Positions 1 to 12,500 of a stretch of DNA of 64,000 nt are shown here, one piece after another. A program made the translations under genes and the position numbers. Each line of letters opens with the position of its first letter. Within the stretch, counting starts at the first letter, position 1. Source of the stretch: Cruorifilaria tuberocauda (lineage: Eukaryota > Nematoda > Chromadorea > Rhabditida > Onchocercidae); contig JABVXU010000306.1 in assembly GCA_013365365.1 (NCBI GenBank), forward strand, positions 1 to 64,000. The letters are read 5' to 3'. Under the pieces are notes generated by a model. That model was given only the letters and a program-made list of their open reading frames with translations. It ran no database searches and had not been told where the DNA came from.

Positions 1-480
1 CAGTATTACAATAATTCCATTTCATTTGAATAACAACTAATGTGAGTAAAATTAAAATGAGTAATTCATATTATTCAATAAAATTAATTTAAGTAATTGA
101 TTTAATATTATGTGATAAAATTCAGATGAATAATTAATATTATGTAGTAATATTACGATGAGTAACTAATATTATTTAATAATTCTTTCTTTCCACAGTA
201 TTACAATAATTCCATTTCATTTGAATAACAACTAATGTGAGTAAAATTAAAATGAGTAATTCATATTATGTAATAAAATTAATTTGAGTAATTAATTTAA
301 TATTACGTGATAAAATTAAGGTGATTAATTAATATTATGTAGTAATATTACGATGAGTAACTAATATTATTTAGTAGTAATAAGATGATTAATTAATATC
401 ATGTAGTAATATTAGGATGTGTCATTGATATTATGCAATAAAATTAATTTGAGTAATTATTTTAATAGCAAAAAATAAAT
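1..480. repeat. AT-rich satellite-like tandem repeats
   Basis: A block beginning with an 18-base motif (cagtattacaataattcc) at position 1 recurs at about 197, so roughly 196 bp is duplicated head to tail. Within each copy a shorter, diverged motif built on GAGTAATTAATATTATGTA and AATATTACGATGAGTAA recurs every 50-60 bp. Nothing coding is visible. The array probably continues left of the window. Confidence 0.75.
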
Positions 481-1315
481 TTACAACATCTAACACTTAT
501 CAACAAAGGCTAGAACAAAATTATTGATACAAACAGGATAATTCAAAAACAGGATTATCAGAATTGTTAATATAAATAGGATAAATGTTAGAGTTTTATT
601 ATAAATAAAAACATAAAAAAATTTAATTCTTTTTCTAAAAAAAACCTAAAAACAAAAGTACATTTGCTAAAAGACGAAAAAAAAGAGAGAAAATATTTCC
701 GATTATTATTTCATAGGTAAAGCAAAAATTTTTAAGTTATAATTCTTAAGGAAAATTGCTTCAATCGATGTAAAAAATAAATTTGCAGAAGGGAAATTTT
801 GAAAATCATTGCAAAGTTTGACGCAATTTTACATGATTATAATTTCCTGAAGCTGAACTTTCAATTATCCTTACTTTTAGCAACAATACGATCAATAGAT
901 AATTAATTTCAAATTTATGGAAGTTACAGAAATGCAAAATTACGGAAGCATTCAGAATGAACAATTTAAAAGAATAGCTTAGTTTTAAGTTTCAGTTTGT
1001 CTGAAAATCTATTTGGGCAAAATTTATTGTGTGCATAACGATATTTTATATTTTTAATAATTTTATTAATATAAACAAAAAAGAAGACAAAAAATGAACA
1101 TTTCTTCTTGAGGTATTCTTTAAAGGAATATTTAATTATCTAAAATTCAATCTGACAAAAAATCTCCATATGTGATATCATTTTTAATTATCTCTGAACT
1201 ATTGAATCATGTATTGTCGAACATTCGATAATACTGTAAAATCGGAATTATTTCTTACGAAGTTTTCAATATCAAAAGAAAAACTCAAATTGGCGTTGAA
1301 ATTAAATTTAATTCT

Positions 1316-3796
1316 TCATTTCAATAAGAAGTTACTGCTGTCCTTTCGTGAATTGTTCATATGATGCCAGTTGAAGATCAATACAACAAATCTATAAGTA
1401 ATGTAATCTATAAGTATGAGTAAAGTAAATTTTGTTCATTTCAAGTAATCAATTATTGGATAATTACAATCAAATACATGCTTAATAACATAAGCAGCTA
1501 AAAGAAATCAAATAAACCTCTTTTATTATCGTCTTTATAAGAGTTGCATTACAGTAATTACAGTAATGGCTGGATTTTTTTTGTAGATTACAGAAAACTT
1601 CTTACCCATTCAAAACATGAGCAAATTCCCAACCAATTGTAGTGACAGCAAATAAAGCCCATTTATTGGTTAGAAGTTGTTGACCAATGTTAAAGACAAG
1701 AGCAAGTATGATCATCCCAAATCCACTAATACAAGACTGCAAATGAATAAATAGTTTAAAGTGACTGTAGGAAAAATTATTTTGGATTCTGTAACTGTGG
1801 TTACGGTAATATCTAATATAACTTATTATTTAATTTAATTAACCACTTAACAATTCCAGTATATAAGTACTTACCTGTTTAAAAAAGAGTATATCATTTT
1901 TACGAGTGGAAGAACGCGTTATCAGATGACTTATTTTTCTTGACTGAAAAATACAAAACAAAAATAACTTTCTGGAATACAACCATCGATTTTGCTTAAA
2001 TTTGTTGAAGCACAAAAATTTATTTGAAAATCTCAAGTGAAATTAGATATGAAACTTGTTAAAATTATAATACTTTTATTCTGGGAAGTTAAATATGAAA
2101 CTTGTTAAAGTTAAACTACATTCATTTTGGAAAGTTATTTTATTTTAGATTTAAACATAACAGCGAATATTTTGAATCAAAAAAATACCTCAAATTTCAA
2201 GAAATGACTTATCAAATAACTGTTTACTTTATTTAAGACTTAGGTAACTCATTGAATAATAGCAAACTTTATTGTGACTTTTGATCCTTAAAAGTGTTAC
2301 GAGGTCAAAACATCCCGCTACGATCGATGTTGAAGTAGTTAGAGCCATGTCAAACATCGAATTTACGTAACCACAATACGTGTCACAATAACTCCAACGG
2401 AAATCCAATTCCGTGTTAAAAATAAGAGTACATGGTTCTGTAATCATAAGATACTTACTATTCAATACTTGACATTTTTGAGCTTAAGTTTCTGATAAAT
2501 CATTTTACTTCACTGATTATTTCATAAGTAATTTTACTTTCTCTTCGATCAATTTATTAAAATTTTACCAAAAATACTTGGAAAACATGGCAGAAATCCG
2601 AGGAAATAAACAATAATTCCAGCTTTACGAGCTTTCGTCATCGACCAAAAGCAATGATATTTTAGAGGATGCGCAAATGCCCAATATCTATTCACTGCAA
2701 TTAACAAATTTACCAATACCGCCCCGTAAAGAGATACATTTGCTAAGCATCCAGGTATTAAAGCAATAGAATATGTCGGTGATGATAATTTCCGTGAACC
2801 CCTGTAAATAATAATCAATTTAACATAAATATGATAATAATGAAATTATTAATCAACAAATGAATATGGCAAAATTAATTTTGTTTAAAAAAAAAAAAAA
2901 CTGTTACAGTTAAACGTCATGATAATATCTTACGTAAAAATTACCGTTACAACTAAACGTCATGACAATATCTTACGTAAAAATTACCGTAACAACTAAA
3001 CGTCATGATAATATCTTACGTAAAAATTACTGTTACAATTAAACGTCATGATAATATCTTACGTAAAAATTACCGTTACAATTAAACGTCATGATACTAT
3101 TTTACGTAAAAATTACTGTTACAATTAATCGTCACGATAATATCTTACGTAAAAATTACCGTTACAACTAAATGTCATGATAATATCTTACGTAAAAATT
3201 ACCGTAACAACTAAACGTCATGATAATATCTTAGTAAAAACTATTGTTAGAATTAAACTTCACTTCATGATATTATCAGTAAAAACTATTGTTAGAATTA
3301 AACTTCATGATATTATAATTGTAACGTAAAAATTACCGTTACAACTAAATTCATGATATCTTACGTAAAAATTACCGTTACAACTAAACGTCATGATACT
3401 ATTTTACGTAAAAACTATTGTTACAATTAAACGTAATAATAAATATCTTACGTTATTATAACAATAGCACCCCATACCAATATAACTGATATTGTCTGTA
3501 TATTACACAATAATCCGGCGGTACAAAGAATGCCATAAGCATTCTGAAAGCGTGAATTTGTTGTTGTGATAAGAAGTGATAAGCCGTTACCGAGAAATCC
3601 GAACAGTGATACCTGGAAGAGTGAGAATGATAAGAAGAAATCTTATCAATGTAGTAGAAATTAAATAAATTGATTAATTAGTTGCTGCGGAACGGGAAAT
3701 GATTTATGATCCCTGATGTTTCGATTTACTTTTATATACTTTTAATTTTTGAAATATTAACAACCATTTCTTTACTTGTAGTAACTTAATTTCCAT
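1316..3796 (-). CDS. Srx-type seven-transmembrane receptor (putative chemoreceptor GPCR)
   Basis: Rhodopsin-like GPCR resembling the nematode Srx family, which acts in chemosensory neurons. Exons, 5' to 3': 3452-3612, 2569-2801, 2268-2437, 1875-1943, 1606-1736, 1316-1391; all junctions are GT-AG and phase-consistent, giving 279 residues before the TGA at 1318-1316. A possible first exon (3776-3796, MEIKLLQ, phase-0 donor) would supply the start; it is tentative. Seen: TM1 with FGFLGNGLSLL followed by the Srx-like QNAYGILC; NRYWAFAHPLKY at the end of TM3, equivalent to the DRY motif; the cysteine-containing loop WSYCDTYCGY; SCISGFGMIIL in TM6; and NGFVVLIFNWHH as the TM7 end, then a short tail. 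Length fits the family (about 290-330 aa). The ligand is unknown. The TM1-TM2 intron is filled by a minisatellite. Confidence 0.82.
2915..3453. repeat. 43-bp minisatellite inside the GPCR intron
   Basis: About twelve head-to-tail copies of a 43-bp unit containing TACGTAAAAATTACCGTTAC and AACGTCATGATAATATCTT. The central copies (2935-3240) are regular; the copies at 3240-3340 are truncated and rearranged, with GTAAAAACTATTGTTAGAAT replacing the usual core. The array ends exactly at the 5' splice site of the receptor exon 3452-3612, so the repeat contributes the intron's first bases (ACGTAAGATAT). Confidence 0.9.
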
Positions 3797-3840
3797 CGAA
3801 CAAAATTCGCTGCTAATTCATTTATAACGAAGAAATAGAA

Positions 3841-4010
3841 ACATTAATAGCTAATAAATGAGCTTAATATAGTCATTAATAGCTAATAAATGAGCTTAAT
3901 ATTGTCATTAATAGCTAATAAATGAGTTTAATATAGTCATTAATAGCTAATAAATGAGCTTAATATAGTCATTAATAGCTAATAAATGAGCTTACTATAG
4001 TAATACATAT
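3841..4010. repeat. 32-bp tandem repeat, five copies
   Basis: Five near-identical copies of a unit containing TAATAGCTAATAAATGAGCT and ATATAGTCAT, upstream of the tentative first exon of the GPCR. No coding potential seen. It could overlap the receptor promoter region. Confidence 0.9.
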
Positions 4011-6240
4011 CAATGCAAAAGTATCTTCGCCAAAGCTCGATTCTACGATTGTCATAAAATTGTTCGAAATCAATAAAAAAATCTGAAACAAATGGGCAAT
4101 TATTTAGGAAAGAAAAGTAGCATTACTCTACGTAAAGGTAAACTAAATTTAAGCTTTGAAAGAAAAATCATAAAGCAAATTACATGCCTAAATAAGTATT
4201 CTAAACCATTTTTTTCCGCCTATAAATGTTTTTTTCTAGTGATTTTGAAATTTTTACTCATTTTTCATTTCACAGTGATAATAATTTTAATTCATTTCTG
4301 CAATCTTCCAGGTCTAATTTTAAGCTATCAAATAGATCTGGAAGATTTTCATCTACATTCCGTTTTTTCGAATTCCATTCCTGATCATTCAACAATAACA
4401 ATATTATTAATCTTATCAACTTTTTTCCCTCAAATATAGATAAATCTTGGTAATGTTTTTTTTTTTTAAGAATAGTTTTTTAAATTTAAATTATTTAGGA
4501 GAACCCAGGATTGATCGAAATAGATGAATTTTTATATCGATAGACTAGCAAATAGCATAAGCTAAATGTAAGTAAATAGCTAAAGAAATAAGCATGAAAA
4601 CTTTTATTATGCGAGAAGAACAGAGACTAAAATAGAAATGAATAATATAATGAAATATACTCTTACTTATAATTCATAAAGTAATATGCTAATGTTTGTC
4701 ACTCAAATTATTTAATTATTCAAATTGCAGCGATGAAATTATTAATTAATAAGATATAATATAATTGAAAATATTATTCATCAAATATCGAGAAGTTGAA
4801 ATTTTACATTATTAACTTATTTAAACATTTGAAATTAAGGATTGATCTTAAACTAAAGATTTAAAGATCACATAAAAATTTTTGAGAATATTCATTTTCT
4901 GTTTCGTGTTAACTGTGTACTGCAATATTTCATTCATTATTTTTCAATTATTAAATTTTACTAATGTTTATTGTTTAAGTATTAATTGCTATATTACAAG
5001 TAAATGTTATTAAATCGTGATTAAGTAAAAGTTAGATTGTAAACTATTAGTATTTCAAGTTTATTTTAAGGAATGACTTATCTAATATACGACTTTATAA
5101 CATTTGAACTATCTAACATAATATATTAATGACTTACCTAATATAATATATGAAGCAGTAAATGGTCTTCATTAATTAAAGTAATTAATTAAAGAGCTTC
5201 TCTGATCTCTCAATACGACAAAAATTCTGTTGTTGAAATATCATGCTTAATATCATTATGTCACATAAAGACAAGGAAAAGAAAAAAAAACCATTGCAAC
5301 CGTAAATCAGGTATAACCAGGTAAGGTATAAGACAATACCAATCGTTTAAGTATTTCATTTCTTCAATAAAATTTTATCAGTATTTTGGTCTTCACTAAT
5401 TAAAGTAATTAATTAAAGGGCTCCTCTGATAGCTCAATACGGTAAAAATTCTGTTTTTAAAATCTCATGCTAAATATTATTATATCACATAGAGATTAAA
5501 AAAAAACCGTATATCAGATGACCGTATATCAGGTGACCGTATATTAGATGATCGTATATCAGGTATGACCAGGTATAACATTAGGTATAAGAGAAAGCTA
5601 ATTGTTGAAGCATTTCATTTCTTTAGTAAAATTCAATCAGTACTTTACAAGAAAATAAAGATATTTTAATATCATAATTAAGTTTCGAAAAAAATATTCT
5701 AACCAAGTGCTATAAGTATAAGTATAAGGTTTGACTAAAAGAAGTATTCTTTCATTTGATTATTTTCGTCGTATAGCTTATGCTCTTTTTTTTTTCAATT
5801 AATTATGTACTTTGTTAATGCTTATGATGCTAAATAAATAATTAATTAATTCTATTTCATTCTATGCATTTGCTTCAGAATATTATTGTACAACGTTTCT
5901 CTTCTAGTGTCACGTAATCGTATTTCTTCAAAGAAATTTAAATTTAAAATATTAAAAGCATGAAAAGCAATTTGCTCCGTATATTTGTTTATATGTGAAT
6001 TCCAGTACACAATAATAATAATAGGGTTAAATAGGATTTTTTTTATCGATGAAAAGCTTTTTTTAGATTTCGGATTGAAATATTTAGTGTCTATGCCGAA
6101 AAGCTTTCAAATCAGTTACTCGGATAATTGATGATTGGTATATTGTGTGGATGATACAGAACTCTCAGGATATTTCTCAATATCTCAATCACGAAAATGT
6201 CATTTGATAAATTTATATTTTGAATTTGCATAATCTCAAT
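4011..6240. other. Gene-poor intergenic region with a diverged duplication
   Basis: No supported gene. A 115-codon open frame at 4092-4439 (+) has low-complexity F/I/L-rich composition and no homologous feel. Two diverged copies of a segment of about 230 bp (around 5163-5390 and 5391-5650) share the landmarks GGTCTTCA(T/C)TAATTAAAG, a CTCAATACG element and AGGTATAA(C)CAGGTA. The rest is AT-rich sequence with homopolymer runs. Confidence 0.6.
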
Positions 6241-6270
6241 TTCTTTTTTTTTTTTTTTTCAAGCGAGTGG

Positions 6271-6508
6271 TATATAAATAGCGGAAAATGATTGCAAAAA
6301 TTAGTCATTTGCTAAATTTTTAATAGAGCGCTACGAGATTGTAAAAGCTAAAATTGATATTTATCAATCAACAATTAACAGGTATGTAATTTGAAAGTTT
6401 ATTAAAAGTAAAAAATTGATTGAAAGGCTACTGTATTACTACAGTATCTTTACAGTAATCTTTCTGAGACAGTAATTTTTTTGTTTGAGATAACAGTTTG
6501 CGTTACAG
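6271..6508 (+). promoter_or_regulatory. TATA-type core promoter and 5' UTR intron of the kinase gene
   Basis: TATATAAATA at 6271-6280 lies about 30 bp before an initiator-like TTAGTCATTT (about 6301), a classical spacing. A 5' splice site ACAG|GTATGT at 6381/6382 and a 3' splice site GTTACAG at 6502-6508 could excise 6382-6508, placing the ATG at 6510 one base after the junction. Alternatively the 6508 acceptor receives a spliced leader. Inferred from sequence only. Confidence 0.5.
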
Positions 6509-6509
6509 C

Positions 6510-9500
6510 ATGCAACAGGAAGAAAATAAAAAGATAAAAGAAGACGAAGAAAGCATTGAGAAAGATAAATTCGAAGTTGAGAAAGAGAAAGGCAAGAAAG
6601 AATCTGAAAAGGAAAAAAAGAAGTGTGAAGCGGAAGAAAAACCAAAAAATCAAGGTTTAAAGAAAGAGATTGAACCGGGAAATATTGGAAAAAAAATTGT
6701 AAAAAAAGAAAAAATGCCGAAGGATAGGAGTATAGAAAACGAGGAAGATATTCCGGATGAACTTCATAACAATCCGTTCTATCACGGTTTACTACCTTCC
6801 GATGATCTATGCTTTATCCTTTCCGAGGTTAAATTTATTGTGACCTTCCATCATGTTTCATTCCTTTGGAAAATGATGAAAGGTTGAAATTGAACATTTC
6901 AAATATTTACAATTATTCCGAGTATTCTTGAATTATTCCTAGTATCCATGACATTCCTATTTTAATCTTTTCCGGAAATTCTTGAAATTCTGGAAATTTC
7001 AGATTGGAGATTTCGTTATTCGTAGCACACAAATACCAAAAGAACAAAAGTTAGCAACTGTTATATCAGTGGAAACGATTAAAAAACCACATCAATTGGT
7101 TATTTTAATGTTTTTTTTTTCCATTAATTTTAATAATTTCAATTTTTTTTTGAATCAAATTATCTATGAATTTTTTAAATTACTTTTTATTGCATTACTC
7201 TTTTGATTCGAAAGTATATTTAACCCAGGTGTAATTTAATTTCAGGTCAAACATATTAGAATTCATCGTGAAAGAAGGAAGGATGACAAAATTGAATGTT
7301 TTGTATTCGAAAAGTTCAAGTATGGATCTATAAAGGAACTAATCGATGATTATGTCAAGGAGAAACGACCGATACATCCCGATGTAAGCATCGATGATAA
7401 AATATCACTTCCTCTTATTACATATTGAAAATCAATAAATAATAACAGCTTAATCACGTAAGTATCATACAGAGACGAGAAGTGATCATTGTTTAGATAG
7501 AACAAAGCGTACTTATCCGTGGAATTCAATTGATGCCGTGGGAATTTCGTCATCAAGATGTTAAATTCGATAAATTATTGGGTGAAGGAGAGTTTGCTTC
7601 AGTATATCTCGGCGAAATTACCATTGGATCAAAAAAACAGAAAGTTGCTGTCAAGAAGGTATTTTAAAAATCAATATCGCATATTTATTTAAAGTAACTT
7701 CATTACAAGGTAAAACAAATACATTATCAAGTTTTTCATTAAGATTTTAATTTATCATTATCATCATAAGATAGATATGTTAAATACAAGTATTACCTAT
7801 GATAAGGTTATTGTAAGGTAAGAAGCTAAATTTATTGATAGACACGACTTACACCAAAAGAAGAATTGAGAAGTATCGGTATGGAGGTTTTTCATGAGCT
7901 GATGCATGAAGCACGTCTAATGCGTTTCTTCAATCATCATAACGTGAATAAATGTCTTGGTATTGCTGTTATGAAATGTCCAATACTGATAATCCTTGAA
8001 TTGGTTGGTTGAATTACTTTTATCTTGATCTATTTGATAAAATGAGTAATACCTGGATTTGAAATTTTAAATAGCTCGAATGGTATCGTTAAGAAAGTTT
8101 TAGATTAACGGTGGCTCACTTCATGGATATTTGCAACAAAATCAAAATAAAATTTCACGTGAGGAAAAAATCATAAATATGTGCTATGGAACGGCAAAAG
8201 GATTGGAATATTTGCATGAGAATAACTGTATCCATCGTGATATCGCATCCAGAAATATACTTTATACAGATGATAAAATTGTAAATGATATTTAATTTTT
8301 TGATGATATGATATCACTTAAGAATTTCCATCAAAAAATCCTTCCTCATCAAATTTCGTTGCGGATATTTGATTTGAAAAATATTTCATTAAATTAATTA
8401 AATTCATTGATCAGTGAATTCGTTCATTTGTGTATTTCTGTGTTTAGATTCTCTTAAGATAGATAGAATTATTTCAATCTTTTCGTTATTTAAATTAATT
8501 AAATTCATTGATCAGTGAATTCATGCATTTTTATGTGCTCAGATTCTCTTAATCAGTACAGATCGATAGAATTAGTTCAATCTTTTCGTTACTCGCAATT
8601 ATCATAAAATAGACATCTTAGATGCAAGTATAAATTTGAAATTATCTCATTTCATCGACATTTACTTATCATTTCGTAGAAATGGATGGAATAGATCTTA
8701 AAATGCGAAGAATACTGAAATTGAAATTTTCATTTCAGGCGAAAATTACTGATTTCGGTTTGTCACGTATTGCAATTGAGTATAAAATGAAAAAGGGTAA
8801 AAGAATTCCGATTAAATGGACAGCTCCGGAAACTGTTGCTGCGTTAATTTACACGCGAAAAAGTGATGTCTTCTCATATAGTATCTTCATGTGGGAAGTA
8901 TTTACTGATGGTGATGAACCCTATAAAGGTCTTACACATATGGAAGTACGACAACGAGTAAGTTAACAATTGATCTTATCAAACTGTACTGTTAAAATAA
9001 AAAGTAATATATCAGTGAAAATTGTTAACTTACTTGTTGTCATAATTGTGGAACAACGAGTAAGTTAACAATTGATCTTATCAAACTGTATTATTAAAAT
9101 AGAAAGTGATATATCAGTGAAAAGTTTTTGTTTTAACATTACTATTGATAAATGAGTTTAAAAAAAAAAGGTATGATTTGATTAGTGATTATTTTGTTAA
9201 ATGCCAATTTTAAGAACTAATTTTTCATTAATCATTATTTTAATTCTTTTTTATCGATTTAAATCAATTGCTTAAAAGAGTCATATATAGCTTTTAGATA
9301 TTAGCAAAATTAGATATTAATTAGATATTGATTAAAAAATCAATTACGGTATTAATTAAATATTAATTTAAAACTAGATATTAATTTTACTTTATTAAAT
9401 ATTAGCAAAAATTACAGGTAGGTTGTGGTGGCCGATTAGATCGACCTGCACAATGCCCAAAGAGTATGTTTTTTCTCATGCAAAAATGCTGGGAACAAAA

Positions 9501-12500
9501 TCCGGATAATCGTTATACCATGAAAGAAGTATATTTTATATTGAATTGAAGGAATTTCAAATTTCAACTACAATTTCAACTGCTTGATGATTTACTTTTA
9601 TCGTTTGATAATTGAAATGATAAGCATTTCTTATATATTCTACCATATTTTTAGAATAATAAGGTTAATTTGAAAGAAGTATATTTTATATTGAATTCAA
9701 GGAATTTCAAATTTCAACTACAATTTCAACTGCTTGATGATTTACTTTTACCGTTTGATAATTGAAACGATAAGCATTTCTTATATATTCTACCATATTT
9801 TTAGAATAATAAGGTTAATTTGAAAGAAGTATATTTTATATTGAATTGAAGGAATTTCAAATTTCAACTGCCCGATAGTTTACTTTTATATTTTGATAAT
9901 TGAATAATAATTAGATTAATTGAATAATAATAATTATTTTGATAATTGAATAATAAAAGTTAATTTAATTTTGAGGTTGTGCAATTCTTGATGGATTATT
10001 TGGAGTGTAGAGTAAGACGAACGAAAGAGTTGGGAAAGAGCGAAATAACCGAATTGCTAACAAAAGATGATGAGGATTTTGTTGAGGAGCTCATGAAGAA
10101 GGATGGTAAAATTGATGATAAAATGATAGCTGAGATGGATTCGGATACAGTGAAGATGATCAGAGAAGTGCATGATAAAATTGCACGATTGAGTGCAATC
10201 AGTTATGATTCTACGTCATCAACCACTGCCGAGGAAAATCGATCCACTTTTAGAGATAAAGTAGCTGAAGTAAGGATAATTTTAACGAACGCTTCGATTT
10301 TCAGTTATGTAAATTTTAGAAATATATTCAACATTGAAAATTTGCCGTGTAAAACGATAAAATTTCAACCCACATCATAGGAATCAGAACTCCCGGTATA
10401 GACTGCAAGTCTTATTTGTTGTCAAATCTGGATAAGTTAACCGCGGGGTAGATTTCAGAGTATCCCAAAATTTCAACTCACACCACAGAAGTCAGGGGAC
10501 TCTAGGCGTAGACTGTAAGTTATCTCAAAGTTGGATAAGTTAACCGTGGGTTAGACTTCAGCGTATTAATATGATTAAGGCGTAGACTGTAAGTTATCTC
10601 AAAGTTGGATAAGTTAACTGCGGGTTAGACTTCGGCGTATTAATATGATTAAGGCGTAGACTGTAAGTTATCTCAAAGTTGGATAAGTTAACTGATGCAT
10701 TCAATAATTTCTTAACAAATAACGTTATTAAGAGTCATTCTGCTTTTCCATAGGTCAATTCTATCATAAAACGTGATCACATACGTCAAGTTCCGTCATT
10801 TTGCACTTATTGTCTGCTAAAGAATTGATATTAACAATCATTTTATTGATTTGAAAAAACTCACTGAGATATTTTAGAGAAAAATTGAGCATTAAAAATA
10901 AACCTTGATAAATAAAATCATGATTATATATGATTAACATATTTTGATAATACTGTAATTCTTTTCTTTTTTTTTTGTTCGAATTAGAAAGTTGTATTGA
11001 TTTTTTTTTGGAATACATAAAGTTTGCTAAAAAAAATTTATTAAGAATTCAATTATCAATAATAAAAGGAAAACCATTTCAATATATATTGAAAGCTAAG
11101 TATTAATAAATTTTTGCATTAAAGAATATTCAATTCAATAATAAGCGAATGATGAGATAACTTTTTAGTTTTCTGATACATGAATATAGAAGTAAGTAAG
11201 AGTTAAATCAGGTTCAAGAATTAAAATGATCTTTTCATCAATCCGGAATGAATAAATGAATAAATTAATTATTTTGTACAATTTTGATAGGAGTCGAAGA
11301 TAAGAAAAGCAACAAGACGAAGGAAGACAAGATCAAGTCGAACAGATGGAGTAAAATTTTCTCACGTTTAATATTATAAAATTACTTTTTTTTTAAATTA
11401 CTTTAAGCGAGAAAGTTATCGAATTAAATTTCTTCAGTTTCTTATCCTATCTCTGATATGATTTGCAAATCTTTACATTAAATTAACTAACAATTAAAAA
11501 GTATAGCATTGAATTATTTGCATTCTGTAGGAAAACATAATGCGAGAAAATTCTAGAAATTAAAGTGTTAATACTTGAAGACAGATTAATAATTAATTAA
11601 TTATTAGCTAATATACTAATTTCTATTTAGAATCATAAATTAATCGGCTAATTTCAATATGTGCTGATGCTAGTAGGGACTAAAGAATTCAATTGCAGAG
11701 TAGAGGAAAAAGTATGAAATCCAGAGGGAAATTGAAACGATCCTCAAGGCGTATTGATTTCAAACCGAAAGAGTTAGCGATTCCATTCTCTTTCATTTTA
11801 TCAATTTACTTCAGTTAACTGCAAACATTTACTGATAATTACTGTAATTTATATCTACTGTAATTTCTATTGTAATACGATAATTCTACTGTAATTTATA
11901 ATCTATGATTTGTATTATAATTTATTTTACTATAATTCATATTTTACTATAATTTGACAATTAAATTTATAATCAATAGATATAATCGTTCTAGATTTTA
12001 TTGTTGCGCTCATTGTTAAAGACTTATTCTCATTCTATCAATGATTTCAATTTACTTCAGTTAACTGCAAACATTTACTGATAATTACTGTAATTTATAT
12101 CTACCGTAATTTCTATTGTAATACGATAATTCTACCGTAATTTATAATCTACGATTTGTATTATGCTATAATTTATTTTACTATAATTTGACAAATTACA
12201 TTTATAAGCAATAGATATAATCATTTTAGGGTTTTATTATTTCTTATTAAAGCCTTAATGAACAGATTGGAAAGTTCATGGAGAAGAATTATTCAGAAAG
12301 ATTGTGCAAATATTCTATTTAATAATAAAATTTCGAAAATTTTCAATCGTATTAATAAATTAATTCGAAAGATAACAAATAAAATAAATTGAAAATTGGC
12401 GAGCACAAAAAATTAAATAATAAAATATAAAATAAAGAGTAAAAAATGAAATAGTAAGATTGAGAAATGGTACTATCGATGATCATATCTTTATGTAATA

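Noticed and set aside
2915..3453. CRISPR-like regular repeat array
   Set aside because: Head-to-tail units with no unique spacers, in a eukaryotic intron; it is a minisatellite.
4092..4439. 115-codon open frame on plus
   Set aside because: AT-driven F/I/L/S composition, no domain, no splice or promoter context; antisense frames are equally uninformative.
10754..10826. Alternative kinase 3' exon after the acceptor CCATAG
   Set aside because: Reads 24 residues to a stop with no family support, whereas the 11291-12806 exons form a phase-consistent chain ending in a coiled coil.
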